A stretch of DNA of 64,000 nt from Burkholderia savannae. GTDB taxonomy: Bacteria > Pseudomonadota > Gammaproteobacteria > Burkholderiales > Burkholderiaceae. The stretch covers positions 310,001 to 374,000 of the forward strand of contig NZ_CP013419.1 of assembly GCF_001524445.2 (NCBI RefSeq), given 5' to 3'. A program made the position numbers and the translations under genes. Shown one piece after another: positions 1 through 8,278 of the stretch (its first letter is position 1; every line of letters starts with the position of its first letter). The notes beneath the pieces were generated by a model. That model did no database searches and was not told the DNA's origin. It worked only from the letters and a program-made list of their open reading frames with translations.

Positions 1-8
1 ATCCGTCG

Positions 9-317
9 GTGCAGATCGTGCTCGTCGAAACACGCTCGTTCGTTGTCGAATGGGACGAGGAAATTCTCGAATTCGATCCGCTTGACGCTGCACACGAGTT
101 GAGCGACACGGCGCTCTCCGCATGCCGCACCACAGTGCGCTCGATGAACAACGACGCAATCGCATGGCAGGTAATGACCGACGCACTGCATCGGCTCAAG
201 CGTCGCGACGCGCACGACACCAACGTAGTTGACGCCGGTACCCCAAACATTCTCGCAGACACATCAGCCGAACAGGAGCCACCCGATGACACCATTGCAA
301 GCCGCGACTTCAACTGA
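9..317 (+). CDS. Hypothetical protein, possibly 5' truncated
   Basis: I do not recognise this 102-residue protein. The reading frame is open to the left edge, so the GTG used here may be internal and the gene may start outside the window. The protein is acidic at the N-terminus and has no signal peptide or membrane segment. The stop overlaps the start of the next small gene on the same strand, which suggests a two-gene transcript. No function can be assigned. Confidence 0.45.
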   Translation: MQIVLVETRSFVVEWDEEILEFDPLDAAHELSDTALSACRTTVRSMNNDAIAWQVMTDALHRLKRRDAHDTNVVDAGTPNILADTSAEQEPPDDTIASRDFN

Positions 318-480
318 AGCCATGTACCGTTCGTCCGGTGATGACACACAGCAATCCCCGAAGTCTATCGAAGACATGATGAAGGAGTGGATCATTAACG
401 ATTTCACGCAGAAGGTAATGTTTCCAGATCCCGAGGACCCGAGCGCATGTCCGACCTTCAACGGCAATGGAAACTGGTAA
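286..480 (+). CDS. Small hypothetical protein
   Basis: This encodes 64 residues of unknown function. I chose the ATG at 286 rather than the upstream TTG because an AGGAG ribosome-binding site lies about 8 bases before it. It overlaps the end of the preceding gene in another frame, which is typical of translationally coupled small genes. The protein is soluble and acidic. No domain was recognised. Confidence 0.45.
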   Translation: MTPLQAATSTEAMYRSSGDDTQQSPKSIEDMMKEWIINDFTQKVMFPDPEDPSACPTFNGNGNW

Positions 481-556
481 GAGCGCGGTTGAAAAATCAG
501 GGATGAGCGATTCTGCGTAACAACAGGCCGCCCATCGCGATATGGATCATGGTGCG

Positions 557-729
557 TAATTCGGCGAACGTGATCAGCGATTTCGGTTGAACGTGATCAG
601 TGGTTCCGATTGATGGTGATCGGTCGTTTCGGTCGAAGGTGATCGCTGATCACCGGTTTCCGAAACGAGCGATCATCTTGCCGAAACAGGTGATCACGTT
701 CCCGGAATGAGTGATCAGCGAACCGAAAC
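557..729. mobile_element. IS21-family left and right ends abutted without transposase genes
   Basis: Four copies of a motif of about 24 bp, of the form TTCGG-N4-GTGATCAG, run in one direction (557-650). Four copies of its reverse complement follow (650-727), with a palindromic centre GGTGATCGCTGATCACC. The same motif occurs at the right end of the IS21-family element near 46960-46990. IS21 elements carry multiple repeats at both ends, so this reads as a left end joined directly to a right end with istA and istB deleted. An IS3 element starts at its right border. Confidence 0.6.
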
Positions 730-790
730 AGAGGTGGCCTCGCTCGTTTGGACAGTTTTCTGAGATTTTTAAGTGGAACGTCCGGGGCAA

Positions 791-1621
791 TCATGCTGCC
801 GATTTGATTGCAGGCAGCGTCGCGAAGTATGCCTCATCCGGCGTCTGATCCGCCAGGCTCGAATGGGGCCGTTTCCGGTTGTACAGCTCGATGTAGTCGC
901 CGATGGAGCGCCGGGCATGGCTGACCGACTCGTACGCTTTCAGGTAGACCTCCTCGTACTTGATGCTGCGCCAAACCCGCTCGACGAACACGTTGTCGCG
1001 CCAGCTTCCCTTGCCGTCCATCGACAGCCGGATGCGCCGGCCCAGCACGGCCTCGGTGAACGCGCCCGCCGTGAACTGGCTGCCCTGAACGGTGTTCACG
1101 ATGTCCGGCAGCCCGTAGCGGGCGAACGCTTCTTGCAGCGCTTCGACAGCGTGCACGGCTTCCAGCGTGATGGCGACCCGGTGCGCGAGTACCTTGCGAC
1201 TCGCCCAGTCCACCACCGCCGTCAGATACACGAATCCGCGCGCCATCGGAATGTACGTCGTGTCGAGTGCCCACGCCTGGTTGGCCCGCTCGATCTTCAG
1301 GCCACGCAGCAGATACGGCCAGATTTTGTGCTGTGCGTTGCGGCGGCTCGTGTTCGGCTTGCAGTACAGCGCCTCGACGCCCATGCGCTTCATCAGCGTG
1401 CGCACGCGACGACGACCCACTTCATGGCCTTCCCGGCGCAACAGGCGCGCCAGCATCCGTGCTCCGGCAAATGGAAACTCCATGTGCAGTTCGTCGATTC
1501 GTCGCATCAGCAACTGATCGGCCTCGCTGACCGGCTGCGGTCGGTAATACGCGCTCGATCTCGCGATGCCAACCAGCCGCGTCTGTTTCGAAACCGGCAG
1601 CGCATGCGTACGGTCGGTCAT
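791..1621 (-). pseudogene. IS3-family transposase OrfB with mutated catalytic Asp
   Basis: This 276-residue protein carries the IS3 integrase-core (DDE) domain, with an HTH_21-type region near residues 35-85 and rve near 100-255. The first catalytic Asp is present (WALDTTY). At the second, copies 2 and 3 read VNTDQGSQF but this copy reads VNTVQGSQF: GAT has become GTT, replacing an essential Asp with Val. The frame is otherwise open. It would be made as an OrfAB fusion by -1 frameshifting in the A-rich run at 1664-1669 (T-run on the coding strand). It is probably catalytically dead. Confidence 0.85.
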
Positions 1622-1926
1622 CGCTTTGCGCTCAGCAATCCCGACTTGGTGAGCGCGCCGCTTAAAAAATCATTCTCCAGCGTTAACTGGCCGATCTTCG
1701 CGTGCAGCGTTTTTACATCCACCGGCGGCTCGCTCGACGGCACGCCTGTCGCGCCAAACACGTCTGCCGCGCGCTCCTGCAACTGCCGCTTCCATTCCGT
1801 GATCTGGTTCGGATGCACATCGAACTGCTGCGCCAGTTCGGCCAGCGTCCGCTCGCCTTTGACCGCGGCCAGCGCCACCTTCGCTTTGAACGCCGCTGAG
1901 TGCGTCCGTCGGGTTCTCTTCGTCAT
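1618..1926 (-). CDS. IS3-family transposase OrfA, copy 1
   Basis: A 102-residue HTH protein (transposase_8 type) that binds IS ends and forms the N-terminus of the OrfAB transposase. The N-terminus is basic ([20 protein letters not shown]), with the helix-turn-helix around residues 20-50 ([20 protein letters not shown]). A TTTTTT run near the 3' end on the coding strand is the likely -1 slippage site into orfB, and the stop overlaps the orfB start by 4 bases. Its partner OrfB lacks a catalytic residue. Confidence 0.85.
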   Translation of the reverse strand: MTKRTRRTHSAAFKAKVALAAVKGERTLAELAQQFDVHPNQITEWKRQLQERAADVFGATGVPSSEPPVDVKTLHAKIGQLTLENDFLSGALTKSGLLSAKR

Positions 1927-2047
1927 CTTTCGGGTTCCTTTGCCAGCATTATCGCTGGCTCAGGCCCCGGCCAAACCACTTATCCGAATGTCCGATTTTC
2001 CGCGGCCACCTCTGCATACATAAAGGATGCGTGGAATGAAGGCAAGG

Positions 2048-2500
2048 TCACATGTTCGGTTGTCTCACGCACCACGGGCGACGCACGTAGATTTCATGGA
2101 TCGCTCTCGCGTATTCCGAGCCAAATTTCCTGGTATGCGAATGATATTCGCCGACCGCAGCCCATGTATTGCCATATCGATCAATTTTCTCACGTAGCAA
2201 CGAAGCACCGACATCGGCGTTAACTGATGCGTTGACAAGTCGACTTCGGTCAATCCCACGCGCCCTCAGTGCATGCAGATGAATCGAATTGATTTGCATT
2301 AAACCAATATCAACTGAACCATTAGAATTTCGATGGATTGCATCAGGATTCAAGCGAGATTCATAATAGCCTATCGAGCGTAGCAGGTCTGGATTAATGT
2401 GATAGCGCAAGGCAGCAACATCAATGTAATCCGCGCGAACTGGCACTGGAAAAGTTGCCGCGCACATGATACAGGCCCAGACCACCTTGACCGCTTGCAT
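2048..2500 (-). CDS. Lytic transglycosylase, IagB/VirB1-like
   Basis: This exported peptidoglycan-cleaving enzyme has an SLT (goose-type lysozyme) domain. I start it at the ATG giving MQAVKVVWACIMC, which yields a normal signal peptide ending near VRADY; a longer TTG-started version would put charged residues first. Catalytic-domain motifs are YESRLNP (with the catalytic Glu), GLMQIN and the later AVGEYHS. Such small SLT proteins open the wall for type III, type IV or pilus assemblies. It follows the ToxR-like regulator on the same strand after about 270 bp. It is a distant relative of the transglycosylase at 61257. The IS3 copy lies 34 bp beyond its stop. Confidence 0.8.
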   Translation of the reverse strand: MQAVKVVWACIMCAATFPVPVRADYIDVAALRYHINPDLLRSIGYYESRLNPDAIHRNSNGSVDIGLMQINSIHLHALRARGIDRSRLVNASVNADVGASLLREKIDRYGNTWAAVGEYHSHTRKFGSEYARAIHEIYVRRPWCVRQPNM

Positions 2501-2777
2501 GCGCCAGTCCCGCTCACAGTATTTTTTCTTGATGCAATCAAACAATTTTACTCTCCCCGCCTCATTGCTTCATTCGCAGATCTTCAGCACGGTTTTTCAC
2601 GAAAATCCATCGGCACTGATTTTTTATCTGGAGTGACTCCCGCGATAGATGCGCCACTACTGATAATAATCTCCGCGCAGCAATTTCAATTAAACCAGTT
2701 AAAAATAAACAAATCAATCAATCTTCACTAAAATTGCCAGATTTATCGCAACATAAATATATCACATGAATAAATCA

Positions 2778-3701
2778 CTAAGTTGCCGAATTTACGAAAA
2801 ATGCTCGAGACAAGGTTCGCCAAAAATCCACAACTTGCAACCCTCCTCGGTTAGAGATCGTATTTCCCGTCATACGGGGTCCATTCAAGAAATATGTTTT
2901 GCATGACTCCGGGTGCATAGAAATTGATCTTGGGCAAATGGCCAACCAGTTACCACTCCGCAGTCCGATCCGATAGACGTATGTGCCCTGCGGCGGTGCA
3001 ATATCAAGCGTCTTCGGCAGGTCGCTTTGTTCGATGTCGCCGATTGATAAATAGTGGACGCCGCCAATAATTTTCTGGAGAGTGAACTGATGAGCCTGTT
3101 CATATTTAGTGAAGGTTTTCCATGAAAACATTCCAAACCATGTCGCAATGATTGTGCAAACCAAGATATATACCAACGATCTAACCGGACTTGTTCGCAT
3201 GCCTGGCGGCGTCACAAGAAATGATCCAGTGAAATCCGATGGATTCGATTCCGTCTCGATTGAATCGCACGTTGGCTGTTGCAATATCGCCGTCGACACC
3301 ATTTTCGATTCCATTGTTACCGATCGAATTGGAGTGGCAGCAATATCGTCGTACTGCCCTGGAGCATTAAGTGGCTCTACAGCGCCAACAAATTTCAACC
3401 CGATCCGCGGGAGAGTTTTGATGAGACTTCCCGAGATGCCTTGATCCTGGAGCTTCACACGCAATGCGCGCACAAGTTGATAATAACTGCCATCCGTCAC
3501 GAACATGCCTTTACTTTCCCACACCCGCGAGATAATGGCCTGCTTAGTGGCCATACCCTCCAGCAGGATCAAAAGTAATTCCGTCTCGTTAGCAGTCAAC
3601 TGAGTTATGGTCACCTCCCCCGAAAGAGTCATTAGCTGACTATCGAAGATTAATCGGCGCTCAATCAGACATTTCTTCAAATCCATGTGCCCACCATCCA
3701 T
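2778..3701 (-). CDS. ToxR/CadC-like membrane-anchored transcriptional regulator
   Basis: About 307 residues. Residues 20-110 form an OmpR-type winged helix (ELLLILLEGM, then SYYQLVRALRVKL and TLPRIGLKFVG), the DNA-binding fold of ToxR, CadC and HilA. A single membrane helix near residues 175-195 (VYILVCTIIATWFGMFSW) is followed by a periplasmic domain of about 105 residues. The natural start is either the ATG at 3701 or the one at 3686, which has GGTGGG just before it. The gene lies between the adhesin and an IagB-like transglycosylase, all on minus, so it probably controls this surface cluster. The target and signal are unknown. Confidence 0.75.
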   Translation of the reverse strand: MDGGHMDLKKCLIERRLIFDSQLMTLSGEVTITQLTANETELLLILLEGMATKQAIISRVWESKGMFVTDGSYYQLVRALRVKLQDQGISGSLIKTLPRIGLKFVGAVEPLNAPGQYDDIAATPIRSVTMESKMVSTAILQQPTCDSIETESNPSDFTGSFLVTPPGMRTSPVRSLVYILVCTIIATWFGMFSWKTFTKYEQAHQFTLQKIIGGVHYLSIGDIEQSDLPKTLDIAPPQGTYVYRIGLRSGNWLAICPRSISMHPESCKTYFLNGPRMTGNTISNRGGLQVVDFWRTLSRAFFVNSAT

Positions 3702-3704
3702 CAA

Positions 3705-4018
3705 TCATTTCACAGAACAATATATTTCTTTAAATAAAGATAAATAACGCAAACTCCATAATATTGAAGATGCCATCAAGATGAGACCATCGATCAATCT
3801 CGACACCAATTGGATGATGGCGCTAATTTTATAAATCAACGTACAACATATTAATAAACATTTAAAAATGCGAAGCGTATTTCACATCTCCACAATCACA
3901 CCTCTTCGTTAATTCGACAAATTCGATAAATTCACGTAAATATTTTTGCTCGCACAAATCAATTAATACACCGGAGCAGCAAACGTCCGCAGGAGAAAAC
4001 TCAATCTATCTCAGGTCA
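3705..4018. other. AT-rich intergenic region upstream of the ToxR-like gene
   Basis: This stretch is much richer in A and T than its surroundings. It contains no convincing gene. It separates the 3' end of the adhesin from the regulator start and should hold the regulator's promoter. Such AT-rich DNA is a typical H-NS target, and an H-NS gene is present at 42401. No specific operator was identified. Confidence 0.4.
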
Positions 4019-4019
4019 G

Positions 4020-4060
4020 CTCCACTTATCCGACTGTCCGAATTTGAGCAGCCACTTCTC
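4020..4060 (-). mobile_element. Solo right end of the IS3-family element
   Basis: About 40 bp closely match the right terminus of the intact IS3 copy (TCCACTTA-CCGACTGTCCGAATTTG-GGCCACxTCT). No transposase sequence adjoins it. It lies 26 bp beyond the adhesin stop, so an IS3 copy was once here and was lost by deletion or recombination. Confidence 0.6.
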
Positions 4061-4085
4061 AAGACCACACTCCTTTCTTCGTGGA

Positions 4086-7000
4086 TTACCACTGATAAGA
4101 GGCGCCCGCACCAACGGTAGTCCCGCCACTAGAGATTCCTACCCCGATTTTCATCTTCAAATTCGCAGTGATTCGGGCCTCTCCGCCCATTGCCACTGCC
4201 TGATAGCCACGGTAAGTCGCTCCGCCGATACCGAATGACAGTGTTTTGCCAGGATCTACGCCAGGAATCATAGTCAGTGCCGTTGCGGCTGCGATACCGG
4301 AGTACGCGTTGCGAGATACGTCGTTCATCTGGCTTTGCAAGCCTCCAACCGCTCGATCAAGCTGACCTTTTGTTGCCGCGTCAGTTGCGTTGACGCCGTC
4401 AGCGACGTTCACGAGCCGACGCTCACTGCCGTCAGTGCCGAACGAAACGGTATTCGCTTCCGTAGCCACCGAACCCTGACCGATTGCCACTGAATTGCCC
4501 GCGCCGGATACTACGCTGGCACCCTGACCAACAGCAGTACTGCCGTTACCCGCGGCGTCTGTATTGGCACCGATTGCAGTACCATTTTCGCCAACTACGC
4601 TGGAGTTCGCACCGATAGCCGTACCGTTATTCGCGCCGTTTCCTACTGCCGAACCGGTCCCTGCCGCTACGTTGCCCGTACCGTTACCCGCATTCGCGGG
4701 CGTAATAGCACCATCATCCCCCCCGGTGCCGGCAATCATGTCATTACTGCCAGTATCAGTGCCGCCGTTTCCAGATTCCAGGTTAGTCACACGGTTATCC
4801 AAATTGGTCACCTGGTCCTGAAGCTGAGACAATTGCCCATAGTTGACCGCGTCATACTGGTTCTTGCCATCCGCTACGTTGGCGAGCGTGACCGGCGTCG
4901 GCGCACCAGTACCGCCCAACGTAACGCTCGTGTGATCCGCATTATCGTAAACTACGCCCATCGGGTCGTTTGAACCACCCGCTACCGCAGCATTTAGCGC
5001 GTCCTGGACCGAAGCGTACCGGTTGCCGTTCACAGTCAGCGAAGTGTCGATCGTTCCGTCCGCGTTGACTTTCGACTCGTCACTCAGCGCCGCCGCCTCG
5101 CTTTGCTGAGAACGGTATAGTTGCTCGCCATTTACCGCATCGGTGCTATCAGCCGCCAGATTCCCATCCTTGACATTGTGCAGCGCCACCGGCACACCTT
5201 GTTCGCCGAACGTGACGGAACTGCGGTCCACTTGCCCGTCTTTACTGTCGTACTCCACCGCATTGGCCGGAGTGAGACCAGCCGCCTTCAACTGTGCGAC
5301 ATTCACCGCATCATTATCGTCCTCGCCTGCCTTCACGCCGCTGATCTTCCGATCACCTTCCGTGCCGGAAATACTCACCGTCGTACCACCCAGTGCCTGG
5401 GCCACCGTAATCACTTGGGTGTCGGCATCCCGCTGCACCAAACCGATTTCACCATCGTTGATCTGGTTGGTGATGTTAGTAATGCTTTTCTCGATGTTGG
5501 CGTTGGTCGCGTACAATTGCCCGCCATTTACCGCATCGGTGCTATCAGCCGCCAGATTCCCATCCTTGACATTGTGCAGCGCCACCGGCACACCTTGTTC
5601 GCCGAACGTGACGGAACTGCGGTCCACTTGCCCGTCTTTACTGTCGTACTCCACCGCATTGGCCGGAGTGAGACCAGCCGCCTTCAACTGTGCGACATTC
5701 ACCGCATCATTATCGTCCTCGCCTGCCTTCACGCCGCTGATCTTCCGATCACCTTCCGTGCCGGAAATACTCACCGTCGTACCACCCAGTGCCTGGGCCA
5801 CCGTAATCACTTGGGTGTCGGCATCCCGCTGCACCAAACCGATTTCACCATCGTTGATCTGGTTGGTGATGTTAGTAATGCTTTTCTCGATGTTGGCGTT
5901 GGTCGCGTACAATTGCCCGCCATTTACCGCATCGGTGCTATCGGCCGCCAGATTCCCATCCTTGACATTGTGCAGCGCCACCGGCACACCTTGTTCGCCG
6001 AACGTGACGGAACTGCGGTCCACTTGCCCGTCTTTACTGTCGTACTCCACCGCATTGGCCGCGCTGCCTCCACTATTAGCGGCCGCCTCCAGTGCGTCGC
6101 CGACGTTGGTGTAAGTCTCGCCGTCGATCGTGTACACCGGTGCTGTCACCGAGCCATCGACTTGGACGGTCACGCCCCCACCCAGCGCATTAGCCACACC
6201 TTTGAGCTGCGACACGTTCACTACATCAGCCTCACCGGTCCCCGCCGCAACATTCACAATCCGGCGTTTGATGACATCGTCTCCATTGCTTCCGTCGTTT
6301 CCAACCGAAACCGTATCGACTTCAGAGGCAACTGAATCCATGCCGAGCGCAATACCTCCGTCTCCTGTTACGCTGCTACCGAACCCTATGGCTACGCTGC
6401 CCATTGAACCTGCTGTCGCCATTGCGCCCATTGCAATATTGCCCATCCCATCGTCGGCATCCTTAGCTCCCCCACCGATGGCAATACCCAAGTTGGACGA
6501 CACCGCCGAGTACCCTATTGAAATGCCGCCTATAGTCTCAGAGTTCTCGCCAAGCGCGATCGCACTACCCGGAGCTAACGGAAACGACAAAGACGTAGCT
6601 TTTGCGAAGGCGCCTATCGCTATCGCACCTAGGTTTTCCACGCGGGTCGCAACGGGCGTATCACCTGAGACACCGCCCATACCCGGATCAATCGAAAGAT
6701 AATCTTCAACATTCGAGCCGCGGTACCCTGGACCATTTAATAAACTGTTTCCACGCCCGAGTGCCGATACAGAACGCTGCCCAATGGCTTCCACGTTCGA
6801 TTTGCTCGCGTCAATGTCCGAAATATCGGAACTTAGCCAGAGCTGATCGACGCGCCTCCCTGCATCTTTGGACGACGTCAGGCTTTCGGATGCGCCGTTG
6901 TTGCCACCTGTAGTCGGAATTTCGTCGCAACGTACGACTGCCGCTTTCTCCACCTTCGGATCCGCATTCGCAGAAACTTTGTGATCAACAAGCAATTCAT

Positions 7001-7199
7001 TGGCAATACATCGTGTGCGCTCTCCGATCGCTTCCGGTTGACTCTTCGCCCAAGCGTGCCAAGGGAAAGCAATCGCGCACACCACGGACGCAATGGCGAC
7101 ATTCCGGCCACCACGCCGCGTACGCCCCTTTGCCATTTCAGATGCCACGCAAAGCAAACCCGAAGCACGATTCCAAACAATTCCGTATGCTCTATTCAC
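4086..7199 (-). CDS. Trimeric autotransporter adhesin (YadA/Hia family)
   Basis: A type Vc secreted adhesin of about 1,037 residues. Taking the GTG at 7199 as start gives an extended signal peptide of the expected form (MNRAYGIVWNRASG then VASEMAKGR) and a GGAG six bases upstream; the upstream ATG at 7241 would add 14 atypical residues. The passenger begins with head-type repeats (AIG/IGxxA motifs, residues 175-290), then neck and stalk repeats with DAVN-QL motifs, including 132-residue near-identical repeats. A second head-like region (NGTAIGANSSVVG type) precedes the C-terminal YadA anchor (last 80 residues, ending SYQW with a terminal aromatic), which forms the outer-membrane pore. It binds host surfaces or aids aggregation by family analogy. 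An inverted repeat shared with the fimbrial promoter lies upstream. Confidence 0.93.
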   Translation of the reverse strand: MNRAYGIVWNRASGLLCVASEMAKGRTRRGGRNVAIASVVCAIAFPWHAWAKSQPEAIGERTRCIANELLVDHKVSANADPKVEKAAVVRCDEIPTTGGNNGASESLTSSKDAGRRVDQLWLSSDISDIDASKSNVEAIGQRSVSALGRGNSLLNGPGYRGSNVEDYLSIDPGMGGVSGDTPVATRVENLGAIAIGAFAKATSLSFPLAPGSAIALGENSETIGGISIGYSAVSSNLGIAIGGGAKDADDGMGNIAMGAMATAGSMGSVAIGFGSSVTGDGGIALGMDSVASEVDTVSVGNDGSNGDDVIKRRIVNVAAGTGEADVVNVSQLKGVANALGGGVTVQVDGSVTAPVYTIDGETYTNVGDALEAAANSGGSAANAVEYDSKDGQVDRSSVTFGEQGVPVALHNVKDGNLAADSTDAVNGGQLYATNANIEKSITNITNQINDGEIGLVQRDADTQVITVAQALGGTTVSISGTEGDRKISGVKAGEDDNDAVNVAQLKAAGLTPANAVEYDSKDGQVDRSSVTFGEQGVPVALHNVKDGNLAADSTDAVNGGQLYATNANIEKSITNITNQINDGEIGLVQRDADTQVITVAQALGGTTVSISGTEGDRKISGVKAGEDDNDAVNVAQLKAAGLTPANAVEYDSKDGQVDRSSVTFGEQGVPVALHNVKDGNLAADSTDAVNGEQLYRSQQSEAAALSDESKVNADGTIDTSLTVNGNRYASVQDALNAAVAGGSNDPMGVVYDNADHTSVTLGGTGAPTPVTLANVADGKNQYDAVNYGQLSQLQDQVTNLDNRVTNLESGNGGTDTGSNDMIAGTGGDDGAITPANAGNGTGNVAAGTGSAVGNGANNGTAIGANSSVVGENGTAIGANTDAAGNGSTAVGQGASVVSGAGNSVAIGQGSVATEANTVSFGTDGSERRLVNVADGVNATDAATKGQLDRAVGGLQSQMNDVSRNAYSGIAAATALTMIPGVDPGKTLSFGIGGATYRGYQAVAMGGEARITANLKMKIGVGISSGGTTVGAGASYQW
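5131..6060 (-). repeat. 396-bp tandem repeats within the adhesin stalk (about 2.35 copies)
   Basis: The unit boundaries TTTACCGCAT recur at 5131, 5527 and 5923, giving a period of 396 bp (132 codons). The first two units look identical and the third is partial (about 138 bp) with a visible single change. Each unit encodes a neck-like DAVNxxQL segment and a stalk. Near-identity implies recent duplication and easy copy-number change by recombination or replication slippage. Confidence 0.9.
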
Positions 7200-7860
7200 T
7201 TTCCACTCCGAGTTGAAAACTATACTTTTATGCCGATCCATTTCTAGGAGCCGACGTCAACTAAACCTTCATAAATATCAATATTCACCACCGAATCTAT
7301 AATCACGCCAAGAACGACAGTAAAATATATAAAATTCCACCAACCTAAAAATACAATACGAATCCACTTCACCCATCTCAATAAGATGCATCCCAATTAT
7401 TCTCGGATAAATCTGAGTTCAATTTCATGCAGGATAGCAGCGCGTCATACTGACGCATCGCCGTCCTCGAAATCGACGTTCATCGAATCTGAAAATCATG
7501 AGAAAGGTTCTCTATGACGACCTTGAATAATATGAAGCCATCGAGTCGACGCCGAACAGCGTGAAACGCCTTTCTGGGCCGGGCCGCAATCAGAAATCGG
7601 CACTATGCAACTTGCATGATTTACGCTGACCCATTCCGTGTCAGAATATCTTTCTCCCCAAGAGTCCATAATCCCGTGACGATAAAGAATGCATGAATTT
7701 TCGCGTTATGGTCAGATATTCGAGGACGAAGTGATTCCACGATTGTTGCCGCCGGAGAGCGCAGCAGTCGAAAACACTGCACAAAGATCCGTATGGGTGT
7801 TGACACACTGGAGCGCAGTACTACAGCCGTATATTTTTACTATACCTATATGAATAAGGA
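7200..7860. promoter_or_regulatory. AT-rich upstream region of the adhesin
   Basis: About 650 bp without a supported gene; a 61-codon frame on minus has no recognisable features. The first 200 bp are AT-rich and should hold the adhesin promoter. The inverted repeat at 7402-7417 is the one specific site I can support. Confidence 0.5.
7402..7417. promoter_or_regulatory. Candidate operator CTCGGA-TAAA-TCTGAG upstream of adhesin
   Basis: An inverted repeat with six-base arms and one mismatch, about 200 bp upstream of the adhesin GTG. It matches the perfect inverted repeat at 17378-17397 and the half-degenerate copy at 17471-17484 in the fimbrial divergent promoter. The spacing suits a dimeric regulator such as a LuxR-type response regulator. 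Binding is inferred only. Confidence 0.45.
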
Positions 7861-7961
7861 CTACTACACGTTGAGACTATGCATTCGACTGCAAGAGAGC
7901 GTGGGAGCTTGAATTGGAAGTACTGTAAGCGCTAAATCCGCCACACGTCGTTAGGTGACGT

Positions 7962-8003
7962 GTTACCGGGTAACATGTTTCGAATCGATAGTTACCGGGT
8001 AAC
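7962..8003. promoter_or_regulatory. Twin palindromes GTTACCGGGTAAC before the small RHH gene
   Basis: GTTACCGGGTAAC occurs at 7962-7974 (extended to about 21 bp as ACGTGTTACC-G-GGTAACATGT) and at 7991-8003. Further copies lie inside the gene (8157-8169, one mismatch) and just after it (8287-8299, overlapping the tnpC stop). The paired sites 29 bp apart in front of a ribbon-helix-helix-like gene suggest autoregulation. Confidence 0.55.
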
Positions 8004-8017
8004 GAAGGAGATGCGAG

Positions 8018-8278
8018 ATGACGCAAACGACGGCGCAGCGGCAGGCGGCTTATCGGGCAAGGCGCGAGACGGCAGGCAAGGACGGCAACGGTGATCGACG
8101 TCTGGATATGTGGGTGAGCACGGAAGCGTATCTTGCTCTGACGCGGTTAGCTCGCCGTTACTCGGTAACGAAGCGCCAGATGCTGGAACGGTTGATCGCG
8201 CGGGCAGACGACGCGATTGTGCGCCGACTCGATCCCGATTCGGAACAGTGGGACCAATACTTCGGCCCAGCGCGGTAG
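8018..8278 (+). CDS. Small ribbon-helix-helix-like protein carried by IS66 element
   Basis: This 86-residue protein is basic at the N-terminus (MTQTTAQRQAAYRARRETAG). It then reads RRLDMWVSTEAYLALTRLAR and YSVTKRQMLERLI, a pattern of strand, helix, turn and helix as in RHH/Arc-type DNA-binding proteins. AAGGAG lies upstream of the ATG. A second copy with the same protein sequence lies at 32272-32532 in the larger IS66 composite, convergent with tnpC. I infer that it is a passenger repressor acting at the GTTACCGGGTAAC sites. The RHH assignment is by eye. Confidence 0.65.
   Translation: MTQTTAQRQAAYRARRETAGKDGNGDRRLDMWVSTEAYLALTRLARRYSVTKRQMLERLIARADDAIVRRLDPDSEQWDQYFGPAR

Larger units (their letters stand above)
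730..2013 (-). mobile_element. IS3-family insertion sequence, copy 1 (1,284 bp)
   Basis: The element is bounded by inverted repeats beginning AGAGGTGGCC and contains overlapping orfA and orfB on the minus strand. It is the same length as the intact copy at 42708-43991 but has diverged at many positions, so it is an older insertion. No target duplication is visible. It lies between the gutted IS21 element and the transglycosylase gene. Confidence 0.85.

Noticed and set aside
773..2023. 416-codon plus-strand frame across IS3 copy 1
   Set aside because: It is antisense to orfA and orfB, and equivalent antisense frames appear in the other copies. Codon bias alone explains it.
5121..6335. Long plus-strand open frames (404 and 323 codons) across the adhesin repeats
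   Set aside because: They are antisense to the trimeric adhesin, owe their length to its repeats, and encode no recognisable domain. The minus frame has a full signal peptide, head, stalk and anchor.
7621..7806. 61-codon minus frame upstream of the adhesin
   Set aside because: No ribosome site, domain or conserved neighbour; random frames of this size are common here.
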